Positions 34,267-45,600 of a stretch of 64,000 bases of DNA are shown here, in pieces. Every line of letters begins with the position of its first letter. Position 1 is the first letter of the stretch. The stretch comes from Pseudoalteromonas lipolytica (GTDB lineage Bacteria; Pseudomonadota; Gammaproteobacteria; Enterobacterales; Alteromonadaceae): the NCBI RefSeq assembly GCF_001306915.1, contig NZ_LJTC01000006.1:124774-188773 (forward strand), given 5' to 3'. Under the pieces are notes generated by a model. That model searched no databases. It saw only the letters and a list, made by a program, of their open reading frames with translations, and had not been told where the DNA came from. The translations under genes and the position numbers were made by a program.

Positions 34267-36624
34267 ATGAGCACAGTAACTAAAAAAACAAAGCTAAGCC
34301 TTGTAGTAGCAACGCTTTTAGCAACATCGGCAAATGCAAACACGAATAACGAAATTGAAGAAATTACCGTTGTTGCAAAGCCAACCAGTTATGCAAATAA
34401 CGTTATTGAACCTGCCATGCTTGAGCAACAAAGTTCAGTATCAAGTGTGTTAGCCGTGATTGATAACCTACCGGGTATTAGCATCAACGAAGGTGATGCA
34501 TTCGGTGGTGACGACTGGTCAACCACCATTACTATGCGTGGCTTTAGTATCGATGGTAATCAACAGCAATTAGGTATGACGATTGATGGTATTCCTAATG
34601 GCGGTTCTAACTATGGTGGCGGTGCAAAAGCAAACCGTTACTTAGACAGCGAAAACTTAGCAACAGTTGAAGTAGGGCAAGGTACGTCTGATATTGCTTC
34701 TGCATCACTCGAAGCATTAGGTGGTACTTTTAATTTTGTGAGTGCTCAACCGAGCACTGAGCAAAGCACTACGTTTGCTTACACAACGGGCGATCATAAC
34801 GCTAGCCGTTACTTTGTTAAGCACGAAACTGGCACTGTGTTTGATAACACGCAAGCCTATATCAGCTATTCGCAAACAGACACCAGCCGTTGGGTTGGAG
34901 ATGGTAGCAATGGTGGTAAAGACAACCAGCACATCGAAGCGAAGTTTGTATCAGACTTTAGCGACCTAACCGTAACAGGTCGTGTTTCGTATGATGATGT
35001 TCACGAAATTAACTATAACAGCATTAGCATTAGCGAGTTTGAACAAAACCCTGATTGGGATCGTTTAACTTGGAATTGGACTGGCGTGCCGCATTTTGAT
35101 CAAATGTTTGCTGAGGGCTGGGGTACACTGCGTGAAAATACTCTTGCGTATGTAAAGTTTGATTACGCATTAGGTGCCACTTCAAACTTAAGCTTGTCAC
35201 CTTACTATCATAAAAATTCAGGTCGTGGTGATTGGATCCCGCCTTATTTAACATCACCGGTTGATGGTGATGGCAACCCAACAACGATTGGCGGCGAAAA
35301 TGCTGGCAGCTACGGCTTCACCGACAGCGACGGTAATCCACTTGCACCTGCTGCAGGCTGTACGGCAAGTTTAGAGTGGCCATGGTCTTCAGGCCCTGGC
35401 TTAAACCCAGCCTGTTACCCAGATGATGCTATTCCGGTTATGTCGTATCGTCATACTCACTACAAAAAAGATCGCTTAGGTATGACCGGTGAATACCAAG
35501 TAACCCTTGGCAACCATGACATTGAAGCTGGTTTTTGGTTTGAACAAACAGACCGTGATGAGTCACGTGACTGGCATAAAGTTATTGACGCCCGTGTCTA
35601 TCATCACTTTGACCATACGCCGTATTGGACACAGTACAAGAACACCTTCGAAACAGATACATTCAAATGGTACGTACAAGACTCAATCAGTTTAGGTGAT
35701 TTCACACTTAATTTAGGTGCTAAACAGTACCTTGTTGAGCTGCAGCGTTATAATCATTTTGAAGATGAATACTCAGATAAAATCGACAGTGATTCAGACG
35801 TACTATTCAGCGGTGGTGTGCTGTATCAGTTATCTGCAAGCACAGAGCTATTCACCAGCTACAGCGAAAACTTTGCGGCAATTAAAGATGGTGTACTTGA
35901 ACGTGATTCATCAACACTGACCGAAATTGAACCTGAAACAGCTGAAAACATCGACCTAGGTGTGCGTTACAGTGATGACCGTTTACGTTTAACGGCAACC
36001 GCTTACAGCATCGAATTTGATAACCGTATTACCTTTATTGCTCCGGGCAGTGATACCGATGGTATTGACTACACGATTGGCACGAACGGTTCTTACATCA
36101 ACGTAGGTGGTATTGAGTCAACGGGTGTGGAGCTTTCTGCAAGCTATATGCTGACTGACAAATGGAACCTTTACACATCGTATACCTACAATAACTCTGA
36201 GTATCAATCGAACGATCCAAGTGCTTACAACAGCGATGGTGAGCTACTTGAGGATGCATCAGCCAGCTTTAAAGCGGGTGATGAAGTGATTGACTCAGCA
36301 CAAGATTTATTTGTGGTATCGGCAGACTACTACAGTGGTGATTTCCGCTTTGGTTTATCGGCTAAATACACAGGTGAGCGTTTAGGTGCATGGACTGATG
36401 AGCAAACCCGTTCGCGTAACGAGGTTGATGGTTACACCTTGGTTGATTTAAATATTGGTTATAATACCAGCCTTGATTCAGGTGTGTTTAAATCAATCGA
36501 CCTTGCATTTGTGGTGAATAACCTGTTTGATAAATCATATCTCGCAGGTGGCACAGGTAATGGCTCTACCTACTTTATTGGTGCACCACGTACCGCAGCT
36601 TTAACACTTACAGCGCAGTTTTAA
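34267..36624 (+). CDS. TonB-dependent outer-membrane receptor
   Basis: A 785-residue receptor. Signal peptide about 1-24 (ending TSANA), a TonB box near EIEEITVVAK, plug domain (about 45-150, GISINEGDAFGGDDWSTTITMRGFSIDGNQQ and SLEALGGTFNFV), then a 22-strand barrel ending in the usual aromatic Phe (LTAQF). The C-terminal signature GFxLVDLN-like YTLVDLNIGYN and NNLFDKSYLAGG are present. Extracellular loops are Asp/Ser/Trp rich. The substrate is not evident. The following two genes encode phosphate-ester hydrolases, which suggests uptake of a phosphorylated nutrient. Confidence 0.92.
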   Translation: MSTVTKKTKLSLVVATLLATSANANTNNEIEEITVVAKPTSYANNVIEPAMLEQQSSVSSVLAVIDNLPGISINEGDAFGGDDWSTTITMRGFSIDGNQQQLGMTIDGIPNGGSNYGGGAKANRYLDSENLATVEVGQGTSDIASASLEALGGTFNFVSAQPSTEQSTTFAYTTGDHNASRYFVKHETGTVFDNTQAYISYSQTDTSRWVGDGSNGGKDNQHIEAKFVSDFSDLTVTGRVSYDDVHEINYNSISISEFEQNPDWDRLTWNWTGVPHFDQMFAEGWGTLRENTLAYVKFDYALGATSNLSLSPYYHKNSGRGDWIPPYLTSPVDGDGNPTTIGGENAGSYGFTDSDGNPLAPAAGCTASLEWPWSSGPGLNPACYPDDAIPVMSYRHTHYKKDRLGMTGEYQVTLGNHDIEAGFWFEQTDRDESRDWHKVIDARVYHHFDHTPYWTQYKNTFETDTFKWYVQDSISLGDFTLNLGAKQYLVELQRYNHFEDEYSDKIDSDSDVLFSGGVLYQLSASTELFTSYSENFAAIKDGVLERDSSTLTEIEPETAENIDLGVRYSDDRLRLTATAYSIEFDNRITFIAPGSDTDGIDYTIGTNGSYINVGGIESTGVELSASYMLTDKWNLYTSYTYNNSEYQSNDPSAYNSDGELLEDASASFKAGDEVIDSAQDLFVVSADYYSGDFRFGLSAKYTGERLGAWTDEQTRSRNEVDGYTLVDLNIGYNTSLDSGVFKSIDLAFVVNNLFDKSYLAGGTGNGSTYFIGAPRTAALTLTAQF

Positions 36625-36646
36625 GCAATAAGCTAACGTTTTAAAT

Positions 36647-36670
36647 AGCCCATCGTTGATGGGCTTTTTT
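36647..36670 (+). terminator. Terminator between receptor and AP-superfamily gene
   Basis: Stem AGCCCATC / GATGGGCT with a GTT loop, followed by six T. It ends only 12 bases before the next start codon, so it may act as an attenuator rather than a full stop. Confidence 0.75.
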
Positions 36671-36681
36671 GCAGGTGAAAT

Positions 36682-37809
36682 ATGAAAAAATTAATTTTAG
36701 CCACGGCGGTTTTAGCAGCATCACTATTAAGCATAAGCTGTAAAGCTGCCGACAATGTTGTGCTCGTGACTCTTGATGGGCTTCGCTGGCAAGAAGTGTT
36801 CTCTGGTGCAGATAAAAACCTAATTGATAACACTGATTTTGTTGCAAATACAGATGAACTAAAGGCGCTTTTTTGGCGAGATGACCAAGCACAGCGAACT
36901 CAAGCGTTAATGCCATTTTTTAGTGAAACATTGGCAAAGCAAGGTGTTTTGATTGGCGATAGAACGCAAGGTTCATTCATGTCGGTAAGCAACCCGTGGT
37001 ATTTCTCATACCCAGGTTATAGTGAAATTTTAACTGGCATAGTAGATGAAAATATCGATAGTAACGATAAAGTGCCTAACCCCAATAAAACCATTTTAGA
37101 GAGTTTAAATTCTCAGCCAGAATTTAAAGGTAAAACCGCGCTTTTTGGTAGCTGGGATGTGTTTCCCTATATTGTAAATCGTGAGCGCAGTGGGGTTTAT
37201 GTTAATGCTGGCTTTGAAAATTTTGATGCGGTGAAGTCAAAGGAAGTGACTCTGCTAAACCAAATGCAAAGCGAGATCCCCAGTCCTTGGCACAATGTTC
37301 GCCTCGACAGCTTTACCTACCGATTTGCCAAACAATATTTATTAAATAAGCAGCCGCGTTTGCTGGTTATTAGCTTGGGTGAAACCGATGACTTTGCTCA
37401 TAACGGTAAATACGATGCCTATTTAAAATCGGCTAAACAAAGTGATGCGTTTATCCGTGACCTTTGGCAAACAATTCAACAAACACCGGGCTATAAAGAC
37501 AATACCACATTGATCATCACCACCGATCATGGCCGTGGCAGTCATGCTGATGATTGGCAGCATCATAGTTCGAAGCGTGCTTTGGCACGTTCAGAGCAAG
37601 GAAAGCAGCGTTTTCCAAACGGCATTGTTGGCTCTGAGCATATTTGGTTAGCAGCGATTGGCCCAGATATAAAAGCAACAGGCTTAATTAAGCCAAGCAA
37701 TGAGCTCAAACAAGCGCAAGTAGCGGCAACTGTGCTGAATATTTTAGGCATTAACAGTCAGCAAGTTAACCCGAAAATGGCCGCGCCAATTAAGGAGATT
37801 TTAAAATGA
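36682..37809 (+). CDS. Alkaline-phosphatase-superfamily phosphodiesterase-like exported hydrolase
   Basis: A 375-residue exported protein. Signal peptide about 1-22 (SLLSISCKAAD; the Cys is possibly a lipid site, but the box is poor). Metal-binding motifs of the AP superfamily are seen: VVLVTLDGLRWQEVF (first Asp), the nucleophile region YPGYSEILTG, LGETDDFAHNGKYD (Asp and His) and LIITTDHGRGSHADDW (Asp-His). This is the type I phosphodiesterase/PglZ-like layout. Its stop overlaps the phoD-like start by four bases, so the two were co-translated. Confidence 0.8.
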   Translation: MKKLILATAVLAASLLSISCKAADNVVLVTLDGLRWQEVFSGADKNLIDNTDFVANTDELKALFWRDDQAQRTQALMPFFSETLAKQGVLIGDRTQGSFMSVSNPWYFSYPGYSEILTGIVDENIDSNDKVPNPNKTILESLNSQPEFKGKTALFGSWDVFPYIVNRERSGVYVNAGFENFDAVKSKEVTLLNQMQSEIPSPWHNVRLDSFTYRFAKQYLLNKQPRLLVISLGETDDFAHNGKYDAYLKSAKQSDAFIRDLWQTIQQTPGYKDNTTLIITTDHGRGSHADDWQHHSSKRALARSEQGKQRFPNGIVGSEHIWLAAIGPDIKATGLIKPSNELKQAQVAATVLNILGINSQQVNPKMAAPIKEILK

Positions 37810-39129
37810 GTTTAACTTTTAGTTTGTTCAAAAGCGCCTTATCTGGGTTAATGCTGGTTAGTAGTGTGAGTGCGATTGCCGCGCCAAGTAAAATTTTGTT
37901 TGGCTCATGTGGTCATCAAGACAAAGCTATTCCAATTTTTGATGCCATCAACAAAGAGCAAGCCGATTTATTTATGTTCCTTGGCGATAACATTTATGGT
38001 GATACCGAAGATATGACGGTACTTGCCGATAAATATCAACGTTTAGGGCAAAAGCCAGGCTTTAAAACATTACGTGCGAATACGCCGATAATAGCCATGT
38101 GGGATGACCATGATTATGGCGAAAATGACGCTGGCAGCGAATACCCCAAAAAACAGCAATCACGAAAAATCATGCTCGACTTTTGGCAAGAGCCAGCAGG
38201 TTCTGCTCGCAGAACTCGTGAAGATGGTATTTACACTTCGTACACGTACGGTGAAGGTGAGCAAACAGTAAAGGTGATCATGCCTGATCTGCGTTTTAAT
38301 CGCGCACCGTTAAATCATGTATCAGCGATGACCTATCAACTTGAGCGTAAACCTGCAAAACAAGGGCCTTATAGTCCAACAACCGATAAAAACGCCTCTA
38401 TGCTTGGCGAAAACCAATGGCAATGGCTTGAACAAGAGCTTAAGTCAGATGAAAAGATAAAAATCATTGCCTCAAGCTTACAGTTATTGGCTGATTTTAC
38501 AGGTTGGGAGTCATGGGCAAATTATCCAGCTGATCGTGAGCGTTTATTTGCGCTTATTAAAAAGCATAAAGTAAATGGTGTGATTATTGTCAGTGGCGAT
38601 ACCCACTGGGGTGAGCTGTCTAAATATCAAGATAACCTAGATTACCCAGATACCCAAACCACCCCAAGATCTAGAATTCAGCGTTTCTCATGGGCTTAAT
38701 ATCAAGGCGTTACTTTGCAGGAATGGCATTCCCTTTTAAGAAGTAACAACGCAGAGAGTAAGTTCATGAGAAGCGCCCTACGGGTTGGTTTAAAAGCGAT
38801 TTATCCAGCGTTATTGATTTTAACAAGGGAATAACCATTCTTTTCAATCAATGCCTTGCCTAAATCGCTTTTAATTCCAACTGAAACTCGAATCTTGGGG
38901 TGGTTTGGGTATACATGAAATGACCAGCTCTGGGCTTACAGAAAAGTGGAAAGATGTTAGCCCTAATAAACACCGTGTGGGTGATTACACTCATGAGGTA
39001 AACTACGGCGATTTAACAATCGATTGGCAAAAAGCAGATCCTACCATTCGTATTGCGCTTAAAGGCATTAAGGGTGATGAGATAATGCACACCGAGTTCG
39101 CGTTATCGACGATAAGCCCATACCAGTAA
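37806..39129 (+). pseudogene. PhoD-like phosphatase gene split by a MITE
   Basis: Exported PhoD-family metallophosphoesterase, interrupted. The 5' part (signal peptide to about residue 20, FGSCGHQD, LFMFLGDNIYGD, IIAMWDDHDYGENDA, VIIVSGDTHWGEL) is intact to codon 281. The frame then runs into inserted DNA and stops at 38699 after 16 foreign residues. The 3' part resumes at 38912 with IHEMTSSGLTEKWKDV and ends at 39129. Removing 38653-38911 joins the halves exactly in frame (DYPD-IHEMTSSGL), as in intact relatives. The truncated product keeps the metal ligands but lacks the last 74 residues. It may be unstable or partly active. Confidence 0.93.
38653..38909. mobile_element. 257-base MITE with TA target duplication
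   Basis: A non-coding insertion with long terminal inverted repeats: 17 terminal bases (CCCAAACCACCCCAAGA) match perfectly and similarity continues to about 29. It is flanked by TA on both sides (38651-38652 and 38910-38911). Internal inverted repeats are also present (TTAAAAGCGATTTA / TAAATCGCTTTTAA and ATTCCCTT / AAGGGAAT), so the single strand can fold on itself. No transposase is encoded. TA duplication and TIR length suit mobilisation by an IS630/Tc1-mariner-type transposase supplied elsewhere. Confidence 0.92.
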
Positions 39130-39282
39130 ATATTGCCTGCTGTGCATATCCTTAACATATGCCCGCAGCTCATGCCTGCAAACATGGAATAAGCCTTGTT
39201 TGCGGGTATTTCTCTCTATCCCATCTAATTAAAATATCTTACACTGTGTCAATTAGTTAGTTTCAAGCAAGGACAGTGTAAA

Positions 39283-42200
39283 GTGCTGAATATAATTCAA
39301 TCAAATCGCATGGAAGCACTGCAAGCGCGGTTTCACGCTCTTCTTAAAGTTAATCCGCTAACGAGCCCTTTTAAAAAAGAAATTGTGCTCGTGCAGTCAC
39401 CGGGTATGTCGCAGTGGCTAAAAATCGGTTTAAGCGAACACTTAGGGATTGCCGCTCAGGTTGATTTTCCGCTGCCTTCGAGTTTTATATGGCAGCTTTA
39501 CCAACAATTATTACCAGATGTACCCAGTGAATCTCCGTATAACAAAGCGAACCTTGCTTGGAAGCTGTTTGCAATTTTACCAAACTGCATTGATGAGCCG
39601 CTGTATTTACCACTTAAAACCTATTTAGAAGGTGATAGCGAAGGCCAAAAAACCTTTGCCTTGTGCGAGAAAATTGCCGACGTTTATGACCAATACTTAA
39701 TGTATCGCCCTAATTGGATTGCCACTTGGGAGCAGGGCATTGATGAACTTGATGATGTTGATGTGGGCATTGCACCATGGCAGCCAGATCTTTGGCGTAA
39801 GCTGGTGGCGCACAGTAAAGAGCTTGGGCAAAGCCAATATCACCGCGCCAATATGCAAGATAAACTCCTTGCAGCCCTTGAAAAAATGGACGCAAGCCTA
39901 TTACCTGAGCGCATTAGTTTATTTGGTATTTCTGCAATTGCGAGCAGCCAGCTTGAAGTGTTTCAGGCCATTGCGAAAAAAACGCAGGTGTTTTTGTTTT
40001 TCTTTAACCCGAGTGAGCATTACTGGGGCGACACGCTCGATGAAAAAACAGCAGCTAAGATTGCCGCTAAATATGCCAAACGCCCGCAGTTACAAGCGCT
40101 TGAAGACAGCGCGAAAAACCCTGATCACGAGTACTTTTTTATTGGTAACCCATTGCTCTCGTCGTGGGGTAAATTAGGCCGAGATTATTTTGAGCAGTTA
40201 CTACAACTAGATGCGCAGTGGCTTGACGGATTCGATAACGAGTTTGATCAAAGCTTGTTATCGCAAATACAGTCTGAAATTTACCAATTAGCCTTCAAGG
40301 GTGAGTCATTAACGCCTGACAAAGAATGGTTTATTAATGACGAAGGCAAGTTGCCAATTCAGGCAGACGATACCAGCATTGTGCTGAGCGATTGCCACAC
40401 GCCTCTTCGTGAAGTAGAACGATTACATGATTACTTGCTTAACTTATTCAATGAAAATAAAGCACTAACACCGAAAGATATTATTGTAATGATGCCGGAT
40501 GTTGGCACATACAGCCCGTATATTGAGGCGGTGTTTGGTGGTGCAGAAGGGCGACGCTTTATCCCTTATGCGTTAGCCGATTTAGCGATAGAGCAAGAAA
40601 AACCAGTACTTAGCTCATTTGCTAGTTTAGCCGATTTACCATACTCACGCTTTGGTGTGTCTGACATTCTTGATTTACTGCAAGTCACACAAATTGCCGA
40701 GAAGTTTAACCTCGAATCCCATGAATATGAGCAAATTGGTTTTTGGCTTGAGCGTGTTGGCGTTAAATGGGGCTTAGATGCAGCCCACAAAGACAGTTTT
40801 GGCTTACCCGCAATAGATTTAAATACTTGGCAACATGGCCTAAACCGCTTGTTATTAGGTGTTGCACAACGTGATGAGCAATTGCCGTTTTCGGGGATTT
40901 ACAGTGCCGATGAAGTTGAAGGTATGGCACTGAATACCTTAAATAAACTTATTGAATTTATTGATGTACTGGCCCGTTATAAAACTAAGTTGCAAGCTGA
41001 TGCACCGCTTAACGAAAAGGCAGATATTCTAAAAGAGTTATTAAACGATATATATAGCGATGAAGGCGAACAAAGCTGGGATTTATTAGTGCTGCAAAAA
41101 GTGCTCGATACACTGATTAAGCATTATGACAATGGCGATTACCAACAAGCTGTTTCGCAGCGCATTGTTAGTTACCTTGTAAAACAAGGTATTCAAGAAA
41201 AAGGCGTAGGACAGCGCTTTTTAGTGGGGCAAGTTAACTTTTGTACGCTGATGCCAATGCGTGCAGTGCCATTTAAAGTGGTGTGCATGCTAGGTTTAAA
41301 TGATGCAGATTACCCGCGTACCGTTCAGCCAATCGGTTTTGACTTAGTGCCTTTCTCAAAACGCCAAAAAGGCGACCGCTCTCGCAAACTTGATGACCGT
41401 TACCTGTTTTTAGAAGCGATTTTAAGTGCCCGTGAGAATTTATACATCAGTTATATTGGCCGTTCTTGTTTTGATAACCAACCAAGAATGCCCTCAACTT
41501 TAGTGAGCGAGCTTTTGGAATACATAGCCCGTAGCTTTGAGTTTGCTGAACAAGACACTCACTTAAAGCTACCAGAGGCGCTGATTAATTATCAGCACTT
41601 ACAGCCATTTAACTCGGCTTATTATCTGACCACTAACAAAGAAGGTAATAAAAGCCAAACTGATGACGAGCAAAAAGCAAACAAACCTTTAGCCACACAA
41701 TTACACAGCTATAACCCTGTGTGGATGCCAACTCAAGCTGTTAACCCTGAGCCACAGCAAGCTCTTAGTGTTCAGCCAGAAAGTAGTGTTGAGTTAACTC
41801 AGTTTATTCGCAGTATTTGCCAGCCGCACGAGAGCTTTTATCAACAAAGTTTGGGTTTACGCTTACCGCAATTTAACGATATCGCTAAAGATGAAGAGCC
41901 ATTTAGTTTAGATGCATTACGCCGCTACTTTTACCTCGATGAAATTCTCGAAGCGAGCATTCAAGAGCTACCGCTTAATAAAGCGCAAATTATGCAGCGC
42001 GGTGAATTACCCCAAGCCCATGTTGGCGACCTTGTGTTTGAAAGTATGCAGCACCGAGTTGATGCGCTTGCTGGGCAAGTGAAAGCGCATATTCAAGGTG
42101 ATGAAGCATTACCCGTTGAAGTAAATATTAAAATTGCCAATACCACACTAGAAGGTTGGTTAAATCATATTTATGGTCAAAAACAGGTGTTTTATCGCAC

Positions 42201-42627
42201 CGCCAGTATTAAAGCAAAAGATGTAATTCGTGGCTTTGTGCATCATTTAGCGGCGCAAATAGTGGGTCAGCCTGTTGAAACCCTTATTCTTGGTTTAGAC
42301 AAGCAAATTAGTTTTTCACCTTTGTCAGAAGACGATGCCCGTAGCTATTTAAATGATTGGTTTTCGCTTTATGAAACGCTTTTAACTCGTCCTGTGGCGT
42401 TTTTTCCGGTCAGTGGTTACGAGTACATAAAAACAGATAAAGACATGGTTAAAGCAAACAATAAATTCGCGCCGCAATACATAGGCATAGGTGAAGGTGA
42501 AAACCCATACATTCGCTTAACCATAAAAAACCTTAAAGACTGTGAAGAAGAGTTTATAAAATGGAGCGAGCTGCTGTTATCGCCAATTGTTGAATTAGCA
42601 CAGGAGGCAGATCATGCAAACGCTTAA
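39283..42627 (+). CDS. recC: Exodeoxyribonuclease V subunit RecC
   Basis: Chi-recognising subunit of RecBCD, 1114 residues (E. coli 1122). The start is GTG 39283, with AAGGA nine bases upstream; the N-terminus MLNIIQSNRMEALQARF is characteristic. The inactive helicase part (LVQSPGMSQWLKIGLSE, VVCMLGLNDADYPR) and the nuclease-dead C-terminal part are recognisable. The gene overlaps recB by 14 bases. First gene of a recC-recB-recD-GNAT operon. Confidence 0.95.
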   Translation: MLNIIQSNRMEALQARFHALLKVNPLTSPFKKEIVLVQSPGMSQWLKIGLSEHLGIAAQVDFPLPSSFIWQLYQQLLPDVPSESPYNKANLAWKLFAILPNCIDEPLYLPLKTYLEGDSEGQKTFALCEKIADVYDQYLMYRPNWIATWEQGIDELDDVDVGIAPWQPDLWRKLVAHSKELGQSQYHRANMQDKLLAALEKMDASLLPERISLFGISAIASSQLEVFQAIAKKTQVFLFFFNPSEHYWGDTLDEKTAAKIAAKYAKRPQLQALEDSAKNPDHEYFFIGNPLLSSWGKLGRDYFEQLLQLDAQWLDGFDNEFDQSLLSQIQSEIYQLAFKGESLTPDKEWFINDEGKLPIQADDTSIVLSDCHTPLREVERLHDYLLNLFNENKALTPKDIIVMMPDVGTYSPYIEAVFGGAEGRRFIPYALADLAIEQEKPVLSSFASLADLPYSRFGVSDILDLLQVTQIAEKFNLESHEYEQIGFWLERVGVKWGLDAAHKDSFGLPAIDLNTWQHGLNRLLLGVAQRDEQLPFSGIYSADEVEGMALNTLNKLIEFIDVLARYKTKLQADAPLNEKADILKELLNDIYSDEGEQSWDLLVLQKVLDTLIKHYDNGDYQQAVSQRIVSYLVKQGIQEKGVGQRFLVGQVNFCTLMPMRAVPFKVVCMLGLNDADYPRTVQPIGFDLVPFSKRQKGDRSRKLDDRYLFLEAILSARENLYISYIGRSCFDNQPRMPSTLVSELLEYIARSFEFAEQDTHLKLPEALINYQHLQPFNSAYYLTTNKEGNKSQTDDEQKANKPLATQLHSYNPVWMPTQAVNPEPQQALSVQPESSVELTQFIRSICQPHESFYQQSLGLRLPQFNDIAKDEEPFSLDALRRYFYLDEILEASIQELPLNKAQIMQRGELPQAHVGDLVFESMQHRVDALAGQVKAHIQGDEALPVEVNIKIANTTLEGWLNHIYGQKQVFYRTASIKAKDVIRGFVHHLAAQIVGQPVETLILGLDKQISFSPLSEDDARSYLNDWFSLYETLLTRPVAFFPVSGYEYIKTDKDMVKANNKFAPQYIGIGEGENPYIRLTIKNLKDCEEEFIKWSELLLSPIVELAQEADHANA

Positions 42628-45600
42628 TCCAATGAGTATGGCGCTGTGTGGGCAAAGCCTTATTGAAGCAAGTGCCGGTACAGGTAAAACCTACACCATT
42701 ACAGGTTTGTATTTACGGTATTTGTTGGGCTTACAAAAAGCGACTGGTGAAGATGAACAATTAAATACGCCTCTAAGTGTTGAGCAAATACTGGTGGTGA
42801 CCTTCACTGAAGCCGCAACTCAAGAAATTAAAGACCGTGTACGGGCGCGTATAATCAATGCCAGAGATGCACTGCTTGGTAAAAAGCCCGATGATGAGCT
42901 GATTGAGCAAGTAATTAACGAGGTGACTGACAAACACGTCGCATTTGATTTGCTAGACGCCGCGGCAAAGTCGATGGATGAAGCCGCTATATTCACCATT
43001 CATGGTTTTTGTCAGCGAATGCTGAAACAACATGCTTTTGAATCAGGGGTGGCGTTTAACTTAGAGTTTATTTTAGATGAGCGTGAGCTTATTCAAGAAA
43101 CCCTTAATGACTTTTGGCGTGCCTTTGTTTACCCACAATCAAAAGAGCGCACGCAAGCAATTACCGATATTTTCCCTGTGCCAGCGTCACTGTACTCACA
43201 GGTGGTGAGTTTACTCAATAAACAAGGGGCAACAATTACCCCTGAGTATGACCTTGATGAAATATGGCAAGCGCGCGACAACTTTGTGGCAAAAGTACCA
43301 GCATTTAAAAAGGCGTGCCGTGAGAGTGAATTTATTAATGCCGTAAAAGCGTCTGATTTAAGTGGCTCAAAAACCCCAGGTCGAAAAAACAGCCTTGCTG
43401 CGCTTGAAGAGTATATAAACAATGATGAGCTATTTTTTGTATTTGGTACCAGTAAATACTCGTTCGAAGTGTGGAGCACAGAGAATTTAAGCGACCCTGC
43501 AAATTACAAGAAAAACGGCAGCTTACTTAGTCATGCAATGCAGGCTCAGTTTACTGAAATGGCGCAACTTAGTAGCCTTATTAATAACGGGTTAAATATT
43601 GCGATAGTGCAATACGCTGCTAAATGGGTGGCAAGTGCATTAGCTAAACGCAAGCAAGAGCAAGGCGTTATTACTCCAGATGATTTACTGAGTAACTTGC
43701 ATCAGGCACTTTTAAGTGAGCAAGGCCAAGCGTTAAGTGAAAAAATTGCGACTTTGTTTCCGGTTGCCATGATTGACGAATTCCAAGATACCGACCCAGT
43801 TCAATATGGTATTTTTAGCCGCATTTATGGCATTAAAAACACCACGCTTGCCATGATAGGTGATCCAAAACAGGCTATTTATGGTTTCCGTGGTGCAGAT
43901 ATTTTTACTTATATTGGCGCAAAACAAGCTGTTTCAGATGATAAGCAATACACCCTAGATACCAACTACCGCTCAAGTGAAGGGGTTGTTGATAGCGTAA
44001 ACCGTTTATTTGCTAAAAATGAAAATAGCTTTATTTACAACGACGCAATCCCATTTCAAAAGGTTAATGCGAAGGGAAAACAGCAAGACAAAGCGTTTTT
44101 AATAAACGGTGAAATGCCAAGTGCGTTTGAATTTTCGGTTTTTGTTGATGAATACGCCGAAGCGAACAACAAGCCAACCAGCAAAGGGGTGGCTCAACAG
44201 GCATTGGCTTTGCAGTATACGAAAAAAATTACTGAGCTACTCAAGCAAGCCGATGCAGGCGCTGCAACTATTGCAGGAAAGCCTCTCACGGCCGCCGATA
44301 TCTGTGTGTTAGTGCGTGACCGAAACGAAGCACAGTTAATGAAAGCTGCACTGGCAGAAGCCGCTATTGCCAGCGTGTATTTATCCCGTGATAGTGTTTT
44401 TAACCAAGAGCTTAGTCATCATTTACTGAACTTTTTAACGGCCTTGCATGGACAGTATGATGAATCATTACTGCGTGGTGTGCTAGCCGGGCCATTGTTT
44501 TGCTTAAGTTACAACCACATTTATGAACTTCACGAAAATGAAAGTGCATGGCAAGAGCATTTAAACTTTTTTGCTCAGCTTGCTCACATTTGGCATAAAC
44601 AAGGCGCTATGGCGATGCTCGAGCGTTTATTAAGCCATAATCAGCTTGCAGCGCGTTGGCAAGGTTTAGGTTACAACGTTGAACGCTGGCTCACCGATTT
44701 CCGTCATTTAGGGGAAATCTTGCAGCAAAAGCAAATTGAGCTTGAGGGAACCCATCGATTGCTGCGTTGGTTTGCGCAAAAAGTTAGTCAACAAGATGGT
44801 GAAGCGGTGCAAGTACGCCTAGAAAGCGATGCTAATTTGGTGAAAATTGTCACCATGCACGCTTCAAAAGGCTTAGAGTACCCGATTGTATTCATGCCGT
44901 TTGCCTGTGGCTATCGCGAAAGCAAAGAAGCCCTTTACCACAAAGACGGTAAGTTGATTTATGACCTTGCTAAAAGTGACGACGCAATGCAAAAAGCAGA
45001 GCAAGAGCGCTTGGCTGAAGATTTACGTTTACTTTATGTGGCACTGACTCGTGCCGTGCATTTTTGTTCTGTGGGTATGTATAACATTGCGCAAGGTCGC
45101 AGTGCTCGCCCTGGAATTCAAAGTACCAGCATTGGCCACGTATTATTTGCAGGGTTAGAGATTAAATCGGGCGATGAATGGCGCGCGTTGTTACAACAAT
45201 TTTGTGAAGGCTCTGCGCACATGCACTATGAAGCGTTTAGCCAAGCGGATGAACTAGAAAAGTTAACATTTGCTGGTGCAGACAGTGAGCAAGCCTACCA
45301 AGTTAATACTGTTAAAGCAGACATTCAGCGTGATTGGCGCTCAACCAGCTTTAGTAGCTTAACGCTGAAAAAGCATACTGATCATATTGAACTTGGCCGC
45401 AGTGATGAAGACCACGAAAAAGATGAGTTTTTAGCCCAAAATGCCAATGCTCTAACACCTTACAGCTTCCCTAAAGGGGCAAAGCCGGGTAGTTGTTTGC
45501 ATGAAATATTTGAGCAATTAGACTTTACCGACCCTTATGCGTTAACGCGCCCAGCCAGCGAGCAAGATGACCACGCCCTTGATAAAGTGATCAAAACGTT

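Noticed and set aside
38905..39129. Separate 74-codon gene after the PhoD-like gene
   Set aside because: It is the 3' end of the same gene, split off by the MITE.
43129..43479. A 116-codon antisense frame inside recB, and similar long antisense frames in other genes
   Set aside because: All lie opposite well-conserved genes and lack ribosome binding sites or recognisable domains.
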